Notes under the pieces: model-generated
What the model was told of the DNA's origin: nothing
Database searches by the model: none
The model's input: the letters and a program-made list of their open reading frames with translations, nothing else
In this document: positions 1 through 9,244 of the stretch, one piece after another
Numbering within the stretch: position 1 is the stretch's first letter
How the letters are laid out: each line of letters opens with the position of its first letter
Source of the DNA: JAWVEV01 sp033856535
GTDB taxonomy: Bacteria > Actinomycetota > Thermoleophilia > Miltoncostaeales > Miltoncostaeaceae
DNA: 15,556 nt
NCBI GenBank assembly: GCA_033856535.1
Contig: JAWVEV010000185.1
Location: 1-15,556, forward strand
Reading direction: 5' to 3'
Made by a program: the position numbers and the translations under genes

Positions 1-2240
<2,240 letters not shown>

Positions 2241-2244
<4 letters not shown>

Positions 2245-3116
2245 CGCGGCACCTCGAGCGTGTGGGCGACGGTCCGCACCGTCCCATGGTGGCGGAACTG
2301 CAGGAAGAGGCGGTAGCGCCCGGCCGAGGGGAACTCGGCGGCGAACCGGATCGTCCCGGGGTCGGAGCCCTCCTCGGGGTGCACGTGCAGGAAGGCCAGA
2401 TCGCCCTCGCGCAGCGCCACCAGGTGGCCGTCGGCGCCGAGGTACCGCTGCAGGTCCGTCACCGGGGCGCCGTCGCGGCTCACCTCGTAGGTGAGGGCCG
2501 ACGCGGCGCCGGCGCGGACGCCGTGCGCGTCGAGCATCACCGTGTACCCGGCCGTCGCGTCCTCGTGCGCCGGCGGCGGGAGCGGCTGCGGCGCGTACGC
2601 CCCCGCCGCGTGCAGGTCGGTCGCGAGCGTGCGCGCCGCGCCGCGCGCGCGGAAGTCGGCGTACGCCCGGTAGACGCCGCCCTCGGGCAGCGTCGTCGTC
2701 ACGCTCCAGCGGCCGGTGGCGTCCATGCGCGGGTGCAGGTGCTGGTAGCCGGTCAGATCCCGGCGGACCACGATCAGGTGCATGCGCTTCTGGTGCCCGA
2801 CCGCGAACCGGCGCACGGCGCGCCCATCCGGACCCACGATGCGGAAGGCGATCTCGGCCCGCTCGCCGGCCCTCAGCGACGTCCGCTCGGGCACCAGCGC
2901 GTAGCCGTCCTCGGCAACGGCGAGCCCGGCCGGCCCATGGCCGGCCTCGTGCCCCGTCGCCGCCCCGTGCGCGTCGCCGTGCCCCGCCGCCCTCCCGTGG
3001 CCCATCGGCTCGTCGGCGTCGCGCAGCGGCGCGATCGCCCCGCCGGCGAGCGCCGCCGCCCCGAAGGTCACCCCCGCCGCGGCGGCGAAGGCCGCGAGCT
3101 TCGAGGGGGTCCTCAC
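2241..3116 (-). CDS. Secreted or membrane-anchored His-rich protein of the copper operon
   Basis: 291 aa, function not established. Seen: an N-terminal hydrophobic segment (about residues 7-29, signal peptide or anchor); a His/Gly-rich stretch (38-60) with six His and a Met, typical of low-affinity metal binding; then two presumably beta-rich halves. Each half carries a similar motif: MHLIVV followed by QHLHP (residues 112-129), and DGHLVAL followed by FLHVHPE (229-248). More His occurs at 276, 277 and 285. The duplicated HL/HxHP motifs look like metal ligands outside the membrane. The GTG start overlaps the copZ stop by GTGA, and its TGA overlaps the copA GTG, so all three are probably translated together. 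Inference: an extracytoplasmic copper acceptor or buffer for CopA. I do not recognise a named family; a structural role without metal cannot be excluded. Confidence 0.85.
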
Positions 3117-3328
3117 AGCGGGCGGCCCTCGTAGCCGGCCTCCTCGACCGCCGCGAGCACGGCGCCGTCGGCGAAGCCGTCACCCCGGACGGTCACCCGC
3201 CCGGCTGCCAGGTCGACCTCGACGGCGCCGACGCCCGGGACCGCCCCCACCTCGTCGCTCACCGCGGCGACGCAGTGCGCGCAGCTCATGCCCTCGACGG
3301 CGTAGACCCGCTCGACCCGCTCCGGCAT
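3113..3328 (-). CDS. copZ: CopZ-like copper chaperone (single HMA domain)
   Basis: 71 aa, the usual size of free-standing Atx1/CopZ chaperones. GMSCAHC at residues 13-19 gives the CxxC pair that carries Cu(I); the remainder fits the beta-alpha-beta-beta-alpha-beta HMA fold (DEVGAVPGV, AGRVTVRG, VEEAGYEG). The ATG at 3328 was chosen because GGAGG lies 4 nt before it; open frame continues further upstream but runs into the operator and the neighbouring gene's 3' region. First gene of the copper operon, joined to the next by a GTGA overlap. Known role of the family: hand Cu(I) to the ATPase HMA domain, and often to CsoR. Here the target is very likely the copA product two genes on. Confidence 0.93.
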   Translation of the reverse strand: MPERVERVYAVEGMSCAHCVAAVSDEVGAVPGVGAVEVDLAAGRVTVRGDGFADGAVLAAVEEAGYEGRPL

Positions 3329-3339
3329 CGTGCCTCCAT

Positions 3340-3354
3340 TACTCAGGGGGAGTA
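3340..3354. promoter_or_regulatory. CsoR/RcnR-type operator candidate upstream of copZ
   Basis: The plus strand reads TACTCAGGGGGAGTA: half-sites TACTC/GAGTA flank a G-tract. This is the TACT-N7-AGTA, 15-bp layout with a G/C run known for RcnR and type I CsoR sites. It lies 12 nt upstream of the copZ ATG, next to the Shine-Dalgarno sequence, where a copper-released repressor could block transcription of the operon. No csoR gene is in the window, so the regulator is inferred. Confidence 0.6.
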
Positions 3355-3373
3355 CCCAACAAACGCAGGCTGG

Positions 3374-3396
3374 CATACTGGCACGGTGTATGTCAA
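3374..3396 (-). promoter_or_regulatory. Possible copZ promoter -35 and dyad
   Basis: On the minus strand a perfect TTGACA (3396-3391) lies about 63 bp before the copZ start and overlaps a CATAC-N9-GTATG inverted repeat (3374-3392). No convincing -10 sits at 16-18 bp, so this may be part of a factor-dependent promoter or chance. The 3329-3417 gap holds only this and the TACT-N7-AGTA dyad. Confidence 0.3.
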
Positions 3397-3417
3397 TGGC
3401 CGCCGCTTCGCGCCGGC

Positions 3418-4881
3418 CTACACGGCGCTGTTCCGCTCCGCGTCCGAGCGTTCCGCGTCCCCCGACGGAGGCTCCTTGCCTCCCACGTCGAGGCGGAAGG
3501 GCGGGTAGTCGTCGCGCATCAGCGCCACGTAGACGATCACCCGGTAGGTCCAGCGCTGGAAGCCCATCACGAGGTCGAAGATCTCGCGCGGGTAGCGCTT
3601 GCGGAACAGGAGCATCACGCCCGCGATCAGGACCAGGATCGCGAGCAGGCCGCCCCCGCCCCAGCCCGCGCTGAAGCGGACGCTGACGTCGCTGGCCCAG
3701 AAGAGGAAGCCGCCCGGAGGGCCGCCCAGAACGAAGAGCACGAGCAGGTGCGGGATGGCCAGCAGCCACGACTTGACCAGCACCAACCCGCGCGAGAGGC
3801 GCTCGGGGTACTCGAGCGCGAGCGTCGCCGGGTAGTCCGGCGCCGGCCCGAGGGTGAAGGGCGGGTAGCGGTCGGTTCCGAGCGCTCCGTAGGCGTAGTA
3901 GTTCACCCGCCAGGACCACCGCAGCACGCCGAGGGTGAAGTCCCAGAGGGCGCGCGGATATCGCGCCGTGAACAGGATCGCGAAGAACGCGATGACGCCG
4001 ACCACGATGCAGGCGAGGAACAGCGCCAGCAGGACCAGGAGGTGCGGGAGGACCAGGAGCCACTTGACCAGCCAGAGCCCCCGGCTGAGATCGGGATCCA
4101 GCTCGCCCTCGATGCGCAGGGGGTGCCGGGGCACGGCGCGGCGCGCCGGCGCCGCCGGCGCCGCCGGCGCCGTCGGTGTCGCGGGTGCCGGCGCCGGGGC
4201 GGTCGCCGCGGCCGGCGCGGCCCGCGGCGGGCCCCGCCGACGGATGCCGAACACGACCATGGCCACGCCGCCCCCGAGGAGGGCCAGCCCGGCGAGGAGG
4301 AGGGCCAGCGCGAAGACGAGCAGGTGCTCGATGCGCAGGCCGAGCGTCAGGTCGGCAACGACGCCCGGGCTCCCGTCGGCGTTCATCACGACCAGCACCC
4401 AGGAGCCCTCGCGCAGGTCCCAGTCGATCCGCCGCTCTCCGGCGCCCTCCGCGCGCGCCGCCCAGAAGTCCTGGGCCCCGGGGCGGGCCGGCGCCCGCGT
4501 GCCCGACCGCGCCGCATAGACCGGGCGCAGCGGGTCGTACTCGACGTCCTCGACCTCGTGGTGCGGCACCCCGCGCAGGTAGGCGTCCACCGCGCGCTCC
4601 GGCCCGATGCCGATGAAGACCGGCCGGGGCCCGTCGGCGATCACCCGCACCCGGGCGAGGTCGCCCAGGTCGCCCTCGATCCCCCGATCGGTCCCGAGGT
4701 CGATGTCCTCCGAGGCCACCGCGTAGCCGGAGCTCTGGACCCGGTCGAGCGTGGTGGTGAAGTAGCCGTCGTCGCGCTGGGTCAGCGTCCAGAGGCCGAC
4801 CGCGCCGACCAGCGCCAGCACCAGGCCGAGCAGGGCCGCGATCGACCCGAACACCGCCAGCAGGATCCGGCCCGGGCGCAC
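3418..4881 (-). CDS. Membrane protein with two tandem DUF4389-like units
   Basis: 487 aa, function unknown. Layout: N-terminal TM helix (about 5-31); an extracytoplasmic domain (33-182); a TM helix (186-212); an Ala/Pro-rich linker (217-250); then two related units. Unit 1 (264-345) and unit 2 (361-465) each start LSRGL-LVK-LL--PHLLVL, continue through hydrophobic helices, and end RYPR---DF--G--RW--RV--Y followed by D-YPPF. This pattern is the DUF4389 family of actinobacterial membrane proteins; the duplication is visible directly. The GTG start has no Shine-Dalgarno but TAGCGT lies 6 nt before it, consistent with a leaderless mRNA. It follows the VOC gene on the same strand, about 40 bp apart. 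The first domain resembles no enzyme I know. Confidence 0.9.
   Translation of the reverse strand: MRPGRILLAVFGSIAALLGLVLALVGAVGLWTLTQRDDGYFTTTLDRVQSSGYAVASEDIDLGTDRGIEGDLGDLARVRVIADGPRPVFIGIGPERAVDAYLRGVPHHEVEDVEYDPLRPVYAARSGTRAPARPGAQDFWAARAEGAGERRIDWDLREGSWVLVVMNADGSPGVVADLTLGLRIEHLLVFALALLLAGLALLGGGVAMVVFGIRRRGPPRAAPAAATAPAPAPATPTAPAAPAAPARRAVPRHPLRIEGELDPDLSRGLWLVKWLLVLPHLLVLLALFLACIVVGVIAFFAILFTARYPRALWDFTLGVLRWSWRVNYYAYGALGTDRYPPFTLGPAPDYPATLALEYPERLSRGLVLVKSWLLAIPHLLVLFVLGGPPGGFLFWASDVSVRFSAGWGGGGLLAILVLIAGVMLLFRKRYPREIFDLVMGFQRWTYRVIVYVALMRDDYPPFRLDVGGKEPPSGDAERSDAERNSAV
4145..4171. repeat. Three perfect copies of a 9-bp unit inside the DUF4389 gene
   Basis: GCCGGCGCC occurs three times head to tail (4145-4153, 4154-4162, 4163-4171), followed by degenerate copies. 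On the minus strand it encodes part of the Ala/Pro linker between the TM helix and the DUF4389 units. Such a repeat can change copy number in whole codons, altering linker length without a frameshift. Confidence 0.8.
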
Positions 4882-4887
4882 GGGCGC

Positions 4888-4893
4888 ACGCTA
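4888..4893 (-). promoter_or_regulatory. -10 element for leaderless DUF4389 gene
   Basis: TAGCGT (fits TANNNT) ends 6 nt before the GTG at 4881, so transcription would begin at or next to the start codon. No Shine-Dalgarno is present. No clear -35 was found; the region upstream is the short gap after the VOC gene. Confidence 0.4.
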
Positions 4894-4922
4894 CCGGCCG
4901 CCGCCCGCGCCCGTCGGCGGGA

Positions 4923-5366
4923 CTACGTCGCGGCCACCGGCCAGCTCAGGGCGCCGTCCTCGTGCAGCGCCGTGCCCGGGATGTGGACGATCTCCCAGAC
5001 GTTGCCGTCGGGGTCGGCGAAGTTCGCCGAGCGCCCGCCCCACTCCTCGTTCGCCGGCTCGGTCAGCACGTCCGCGCCGCCGGACCGGGCCGCCTCGAGC
5101 GCCTCGTCGACCCGCTCGGGCCGGTCCACCGCCACCGCGAGGGTGAACCCCTTGAAGGCCTTGCCGCGGGCCCGCAGCGGCGCGCCCACCACCGCGTCGG
5201 CCTCGCCCGCGTTCCACAGCGTCAGCTGCGCGCCGGCCAGCGCGAAGCGCTGGAAGTCCTCCCGCGGGGGCATCGCCGGCGTCCAGCCGAGCGCCTCGTA
5301 GAAGGCGCGCATCGCCGGGACGTCCTCGCTGACCAGGGTGACCACGTTGAGCCGTGCCGGGACCAT
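4923..5366 (-). CDS. VOC-family (glyoxalase/bleomycin-resistance fold) protein
   Basis: 147 aa, the usual size of a single-domain VOC protein made of two beta-alpha-beta-beta-beta halves. The N-terminal half has VTLVSEDVPAMRAFYEALGW; the C-terminal half has GFTLAVAVDRPERVDEAL and ends with NFADPDGNVWEIVH, the typical final strand with a metal-ligand Glu. The fold serves many reactions (dioxygenases, glyoxalases, antibiotic binding), so no substrate is assigned. Start: the ATG at 5366 has GAGGAGGGG about 7 nt upstream; the in-frame GTG two codons earlier would sit almost on that Shine-Dalgarno. It is preceded by a 79-bp gap after the MFS gene that holds two hairpins, so it is probably its own unit or lies only partly downstream of the exporter. 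Confidence 0.9.
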   Translation of the reverse strand: MVPARLNVVTLVSEDVPAMRAFYEALGWTPAMPPREDFQRFALAGAQLTLWNAGEADAVVGAPLRARGKAFKGFTLAVAVDRPERVDEALEAARSGGADVLTEPANEEWGGRSANFADPDGNVWEIVHIPGTALHEDGALSWPVAAT

Positions 5367-5415
5367 GCCCACTCCCCTCCTCGGTGCCGTCGTGGGGACA
5401 TGCTCCCGCGCGAGG

Positions 5416-5446
5416 GCCCGTTCGGGCGTGGACGTTTCCGACGTCC
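5416..5446 (-). terminator. Tandem hairpins after the MFS gene
   Basis: Directly after the MFS stop codon the minus strand holds GGACGT-N5-ACGTCC (5446-5430), then GCCC-GAAC-GGGC (5427-5416). Both stems are perfect. There is no T-tract, as is common for hairpin-only stops in high-GC bacteria. The first stem begins inside the stop codon. Confidence 0.45.
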
Positions 5447-6666
5447 TACGAGGTGGGAGCGACCTCCGCGAGCGGTGGCGCCACCACCGGCTCCTCGTAG
5501 GGGATCACCTCGCGGAAGAGGCGGCGGCCGACCGTGAGCACGAAGATCGCCATGGCCAGCGCGGCGCACGAGAAGATCGCCAGCGTCTTGGTGAGCCCGA
5601 TCCAGTCGGCCATGTAGCCCAGCGCGACGGTCGGGATCGTCCCCGCATAGGCGCACATGTAGAGCACCGACATCAGCTTCCCGCGCTCCTCGATCGGCAC
5701 GATCGTGCCGCAGATCACCGTGCCCCCGTAGAGGATGAAGCCGTTGACGAAGCCGATCGCGGCGGCGGCGACCACCACCAGGGCCACCGCGTCCAGGCCC
5801 GCCGAGGCGACGATCAGGAACGAGAGCAGCGACGACACCCCCACCCCGAGCGACAGGGAGCTGCGGGGGTCGAGCCGCCGGGCGACGAATGGCGCCAGGC
5901 CGCCCAGGCCGAGCGTGAGGAACCCGATCGCGCCCACGATCGCGAGGTTGTGCACCTCGAGCGTCTGGAAGACGAAGATCGGCACCACCGAGAGCAGCGT
6001 GCCCTCGATGAAGCTCATCATGAAGGTGCCCGGCGCGACGAAGGTGAAGAACCCGCGCGCCTGGCCCGCCGGCACGCCCACCCGCACCCGGAAGGGCCCG
6101 GGGGCGGTGCGGCGCAGCAGCGTCTCGGTCGCAAGGGCGATCGCGACCATCCCGATCACCATGAACCCGATGTGGCCCCAGAACGGGGTGTGGCGCGGCG
6201 CGGGCCCGTACTGGGCCGCGATCCCCGCGAGCCCCGGGCCCAGGCCGAAGCCGAGCCGGAAGAACACCCCCGCGAGCGCGGCCGCCAGCGCCTTGCTCTC
6301 CCGGCGGGCGTGGTCGACCACGAAGGCGGCGCCGACGCCGAGGAACCCGCCGATCGCCAGGCCCTGCAGCACGCGGCCCACGAAGAGCAGCGGGACCGAC
6401 TCGGCCAGCGCGAAGACCAGCGACGCCATCGTCATGAGCGCCATCGCGGGCAGGAGCAGGCGCTTACGGCCCAGGCGGTCGCTCAGGTTGCCGGCGATGA
6501 GCATCGTCGGGCAGACCGTCACCGTGTAGGTGACGAAGAGCAGCGTGGCCGTCCCGGTCGAGAGCCCGAAGTCCTGCTGATACAGCGGCAGGAGCGGCGT
6601 GAGCGTGCTGGTGCCCATCGTGAGCACGAGCAGGCCGATCAGGGCCTTCCAGGAGCCGGAGGTCAC
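5446..6666 (-). CDS. Major facilitator superfamily exporter, TetR-controlled
   Basis: 406 aa, the standard length for a 12-helix MFS drug/metabolite antiporter. Alternating hydrophobic segments run through the whole sequence; the loop between TM2 and TM3 has the motif GNLSDRLGRKR (59-69), the MFS motif A, and LPLYQQDFGLSTGTATLLF resembles the first-helix region of drug:H+ antiporters. The C-terminus (EVIPYEEPVV and on) is cytoplasmic and acidic. It is divergent from the TetR gene with 23 bp between start codons, the classic layout of an efflux pump and its local repressor. Start GTG 6666 has no Shine-Dalgarno; TACGGT lies 6 nt upstream, suggesting a leaderless mRNA. The substrate cannot be read from sequence. 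Confidence 0.92.
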   Translation of the reverse strand: MTSGSWKALIGLLVLTMGTSTLTPLLPLYQQDFGLSTGTATLLFVTYTVTVCPTMLIAGNLSDRLGRKRLLLPAMALMTMASLVFALAESVPLLFVGRVLQGLAIGGFLGVGAAFVVDHARRESKALAAALAGVFFRLGFGLGPGLAGIAAQYGPAPRHTPFWGHIGFMVIGMVAIALATETLLRRTAPGPFRVRVGVPAGQARGFFTFVAPGTFMMSFIEGTLLSVVPIFVFQTLEVHNLAIVGAIGFLTLGLGGLAPFVARRLDPRSSLSLGVGVSSLLSFLIVASAGLDAVALVVVAAAAIGFVNGFILYGGTVICGTIVPIEERGKLMSVLYMCAYAGTIPTVALGYMADWIGLTKTLAIFSCAALAMAIFVLTVGRRLFREVIPYEEPVVAPPLAEVAPTS

Positions 6667-6689
6667 CGGAATACCGTACCGTTCAGTTC
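6667..6689. promoter_or_regulatory. Shared divergent promoter/operator, MFS - TetR
   Basis: The 23-bp gap contains the direct repeat TACCGTACCGT (6672-6682). For tetR, TACCGT (6677-6682) lies 7 nt before ATG 6690; for the MFS gene, TACGGT (6678-6673 on the minus strand) lies 6 nt before GTG 6666. Both therefore look leaderless with overlapping -10 elements, and their -35 regions must fall in the opposite coding sequence. A TetR dimer bound here would silence both genes. The repeat is not a good palindrome. Confidence 0.5.
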
Positions 6690-7289
6690 ATGAAGTCCGC
6701 CCGATCCCCGGGGCGCCCGCGCTCGGGCGCGGCCGACCGGGCCATCATCGACGCGGCGCTTCGCCTGCTGGCGGCCGACGGCTACGCCCGCATGACCATG
6801 GACGGCGTCGCCGCCGAGGCGGGCGTCGGCAAGGCCTCGATCTACCTGCGCTACAAGGGAAAGGCCGACCTGGCGACGGCCGCGCTGGCGCATCTGCGCG
6901 ACGCCGGCCGGCGCGAGCCGACGGGCGATCTGCGCCGTGACCTGGTCGACCTCCTGTCCCAGATGCGCGCCAACGCCGAGCGCGTGTCGGTCATGGGCAT
7001 CATCGGCACCTGCCTGGCCGAGGAGGGGCACACCCCCGAGCTCCTGCGCCTCTTCCGCGAGCGCACGCTCGGGCCGCGGCGCGCGGCGCTCGCCGCCCTG
7101 CTCGCCGGCGCGAGCGACCGGGGCGAGCTGGCGCCGGAGGCCGACGTCGAGGCCGCCGTCACCCTGCTGATGGGCGCCTACCAGTCGCGCTACCTCTCGG
7201 GCGAGCCGTTCCCGGAGCGCTGGGAGGAGCGCCTGGTGGCGACGCTGCTCGCGGGCCTGGCGGCGAGCCGGCCGGCCGCCGCCCCGTAG
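6690..7289 (+). CDS. TetR/AcrR-family transcriptional repressor
   Basis: 199 aa, normal for the family. The N-terminal DNA-binding domain is clear: IIDAALRLLAADGYARMTMD (about 19-38), then VAAEAGVGKASIYLRYKGKADL, whose AGVGKASIY is the recognition-helix region and YKGKADL the usual end of the domain. The C-terminal part is helical and would bind a small ligand and dimerise; it is not diagnostic. The divergent partner is an MFS exporter, so the likely role is local repression relieved by an exporter substrate. The ATG at 6690 is the only sensible start; no Shine-Dalgarno, TACCGT 7 nt upstream. A GC-rich hairpin follows the stop. Confidence 0.93.
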   Translation: MKSARSPGRPRSGAADRAIIDAALRLLAADGYARMTMDGVAAEAGVGKASIYLRYKGKADLATAALAHLRDAGRREPTGDLRRDLVDLLSQMRANAERVSVMGIIGTCLAEEGHTPELLRLFRERTLGPRRAALAALLAGASDRGELAPEADVEAAVTLLMGAYQSRYLSGEPFPERWEERLVATLLAGLAASRPAAAP

Positions 7290-7290
7290 G

Positions 7291-7319
7291 CCGCGCGGCG
7301 CGGCACGCCCGCCGCGCGG
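7291..7319 (+). terminator. Hairpin after tetR
   Basis: Perfect 10-bp inverted repeat CCGCGCGGCG (7291-7300) and CGCCGCGCGG (7310-7319) with a 9-nt loop, starting 2 nt after the tetR stop. There is no T-tract. It separates tetR from the metF promoter that follows at once. Confidence 0.5.
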
Positions 7320-7324
7320 ACACG

Positions 7325-7330
7325 TATGGT
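7325..7330 (+). promoter_or_regulatory. metF -10 element (leaderless start)
   Basis: TATGGT is 7 nt before GTG 7338. The ATG at 7326 lies inside this hexamer, so it is unlikely to be the start codon. No clear -35; the spacer region is occupied by the tetR hairpin. Confidence 0.5.
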
Positions 7331-7337
7331 CCTGCTC

Positions 7338-8219
7338 GTGGCGCGCATCCCGGATCTCCTCGCGACCGGACCGACCTGGTCCCTGGAGTTCTTCCCGCCC
7401 CGCACCGACGAGGCCGAGGAGCGCTTCCGGCGGACCCGCGTCGAGCTGGCGCCGCTGGGCCCCACCTTCGCCTCGGTCACCTACGGCGCGCTGGGCTCGA
7501 CCCAGGAGAAGACGCGCGAGCTGGTGGTCGAGATGAACGCGGACCACCCGTTCCCCACCATGGCGCACCTGACCTGCGTCGGGCACACGCGGGCGCAGAT
7601 CCGGAGCCTGCTGGACCAGTACGCCGCCGGCGGCGTCGAGAACATCCTCGCCCTGGGCGGCGACCCGCCTGCCGACGGCTCGGACCCGGGCGGGGACTTC
7701 AGCCACGCGATCGAGCTGGTGGAGATGGTGCGCGAGCACCCGGCGCCCTTCTCGGTGGGCGTCGCCGCGCACCCGGAGCTGCACCCGCGCTCGACCGACC
7801 GGCGCAGCGACCGGCGCAACCTGGCCGCCAAGCTCGAGCTGGCCGACTTCGCGATCACCCAGTTCTTCTTCCGGATGGAGGACTACGCCCGGATGCTCGA
7901 CGAGCTCGGCGCCCTGGGCTGCACCCGGCCGGTGGTGCCCGGCGTGATGCCGATCGTGAGCGCCGAGGGCCTGCGCCGCATGTCGGCGATGAACCGCACC
8001 GCGATCCCGCCGGAGCTCGCGGCGCGTCTGGACCGGGTCGGAGAGGACGCCGCCGCGGTGACCGCGCTCGGCGTCGAGGTGGCCGTCGCGCTCTGCGAGG
8101 ACCTGACCGCGGCCGGCGCCCCGGGCCTCCACCTCTACACGCTCAACCGCTCCGAGTCGGTGCTGCGGATGGCCGACGCGCTCGGCCTTCGCCAGGGGGC
8201 GGCGCTCCCCTCCGACTGA
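7338..8219 (+). CDS. metF: Methylenetetrahydrofolate reductase (FAD-dependent)
   Basis: Reduces 5,10-methylenetetrahydrofolate to 5-methyltetrahydrofolate for methionine synthesis; cytoplasmic. 293 aa from the chosen GTG, the usual bacterial MetF length with a single TIM-barrel domain. Seen: SLEFFPP (15-21) with the catalytic Glu17 (the E. coli E28 position), ASVTYGA, HLTCVGHT, LALGGDPP with Asp109 (the flavin-side Asp, E. coli D120 position), FSVGVAAHPELHP, DFAITQFFF, PGVMPI and LHLYTLNR near the C-terminus. An ATG four codons earlier (7326) is in frame but lies in the probable -10 box. No methionine or folate gene is adjacent, so it seems to be a single-gene unit, ending just before the ECF41 promoter. 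Confidence 0.96.
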   Translation: MARIPDLLATGPTWSLEFFPPRTDEAEERFRRTRVELAPLGPTFASVTYGALGSTQEKTRELVVEMNADHPFPTMAHLTCVGHTRAQIRSLLDQYAAGGVENILALGGDPPADGSDPGGDFSHAIELVEMVREHPAPFSVGVAAHPELHPRSTDRRSDRRNLAAKLELADFAITQFFFRMEDYARMLDELGALGCTRPVVPGVMPIVSAEGLRRMSAMNRTAIPPELAARLDRVGEDAAAVTALGVEVAVALCEDLTAAGAPGLHLYTLNRSESVLRMADALGLRQGAALPSD

Positions 8220-8236
8220 CCCTCCCCCGACACCGC

Positions 8237-8263
8237 TGTCACAGGGCGGCCGGCCACCTCGTC
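8237..8263 (+). promoter_or_regulatory. ECF41-type promoter TGTCACA-N16-CGTC
   Basis: TGTCACA (8237-8243), a 16-nt spacer, then CGTC (8260-8263). This is the consensus known for ECF41 sigma factors, and the second gene downstream encodes one. The 5' UTR would be about 27 nt and ends in a GGGAGGAGGAG Shine-Dalgarno before ATG 8297. It implies self-activation of the operon. Confidence 0.8.
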
Positions 8264-8296
8264 AGAAGGGTGTCCGATCACGGGAGGAGGAGCGTC

Positions 8297-9244
8297 ATGA
8301 GGATCTTCGTCGCAGGTGCCACCGGTGCGCTGGGCGTCCCGCTGGTCCGCCGGCTGGCGGCCGCCGGCCACGAGGTGACCGGCATGACCCGCACGCGGTC
8401 CAAGCAGGACATGCTTCGCGCGCTGGGCGCACGGCCGGTCGTCGCCGACGCGCTCGACCCCGACGCGGTGGCCCGCGCGGTCGCCGAGGCCGAGCCCGAG
8501 GTGATCGTCCACCAGCTCACCGCGCTCTCGGGGCCGCTCGACATGCGCCACATCGACCGGATGCTGGCCGCGACCAACCGGCTGCGCACCGAGGGCACGG
8601 ACAACCTGCTGGCCGCCGGCCAGGCGGTCGGGACCCGTCGCGTGATCGCCCAGAGCTACGCCGGCTGGCCGTTCGCCCGCGTCGGGGGGCCGATCAAGAC
8701 CGAGGCCGACCCGCTCGACGGCGAGCCGCCCGAAGCCCTGCGGGCGACGATCGGCGCCATCAAGCACCTGGAGCGCGCGGTGACCGGCATCGCCTGGGGC
8801 GAGGGGCTGGTGCTGCGCTACGGCGGCTTCTACGGCCCCGGCACCAGCGTGAGCGCCGACCCCGCCGCCGAGATGTCCGCGGCCGTTCGCGCGCGGAAGA
8901 TGCCCCTGGTCGGGAACGCCGGCGGCATCTGGTCGTTCATCCACATCGAGGACGCGGCGGCGGCGACGGTGGCGGCGGTCGAGCGCGGCGCCCCCGGCCT
9001 CTACCAGGTGGTCGACGACGAGCCGGCCCCCGTGCGGGTCTGGCTGCCCGAACTGGCCCGGGCCCTCCGCGCCAAGCCGCCGCGACGCGTGCCGCGCTGG
9101 CTGGGGCGCCTCGCCGCGGGCGAGGCCGCGACGGTCATGATGACCGAGGTGAGGGGCGCCTCGAACGCCAAGGCGAAGCGGGAGCTCGGCTGGCAGCCGC
9201 GCTACGGGAGCTGGCGCGCCGGCTTCACCGAGGGGCTCGCGTGA
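8297..9244 (+). CDS. NAD(P)-binding SDR/epimerase-like protein of the ECF41 operon
   Basis: 315 aa, extended short-chain dehydrogenase size. The N-terminal Rossmann motif GATGALG (7-13) is intact. Where extended SDRs carry YxxxK, the alignment by eye gives IGAIK (152-156): the Lys is kept but the Tyr is not seen, so classical oxidoreductase chemistry is doubtful. Other landmarks: IAQSYAGWPF, GLVLRYGGFYGPGT, and FIHIEDAA, typical of the NAD-dependent epimerase/dehydratase group. ATG 8297 was chosen for GGAGGAGGAG just upstream. The stop overlaps the sigma-factor GTG as GTGA. Known context: ECF41 sigma genes sit beside a carboxymuconolactone decarboxylase, oxidoreductase or epimerase gene (COE) that they control; this is the epimerase variant. 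Its substrate is unknown. Confidence 0.92.
   Translation: MRIFVAGATGALGVPLVRRLAAAGHEVTGMTRTRSKQDMLRALGARPVVADALDPDAVARAVAEAEPEVIVHQLTALSGPLDMRHIDRMLAATNRLRTEGTDNLLAAGQAVGTRRVIAQSYAGWPFARVGGPIKTEADPLDGEPPEALRATIGAIKHLERAVTGIAWGEGLVLRYGGFYGPGTSVSADPAAEMSAAVRARKMPLVGNAGGIWSFIHIEDAAAATVAAVERGAPGLYQVVDDEPAPVRVWLPELARALRAKPPRRVPRWLGRLAAGEAATVMMTEVRGASNAKAKRELGWQPRYGSWRAGFTEGLA

Noticed and set aside
3113..4063. 316-codon minus frame that runs into copZ
   Set aside because: The upstream part is an out-of-frame shadow of the DUF4389 gene; only the last 71 codons, with their own ribosome site, are copZ.
5338..6693. 451-codon plus-strand frame opposite the MFS exporter
   Set aside because: Composition is Arg/His/Glu/Asp low complexity with no domain; the minus frame has membrane helices and MFS motif A.
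7326..7337. ATG 7326 as the metF start
   Set aside because: It lies within TATGGT, a -10 placed exactly 7 nt before GTG 7338, and no Shine-Dalgarno precedes it.
6663..8944. Minus-strand frames opposite metF and the SDR gene
   Set aside because: Arg/Ala/Gly-rich shadows; the plus frames carry MetF and Rossmann motifs.
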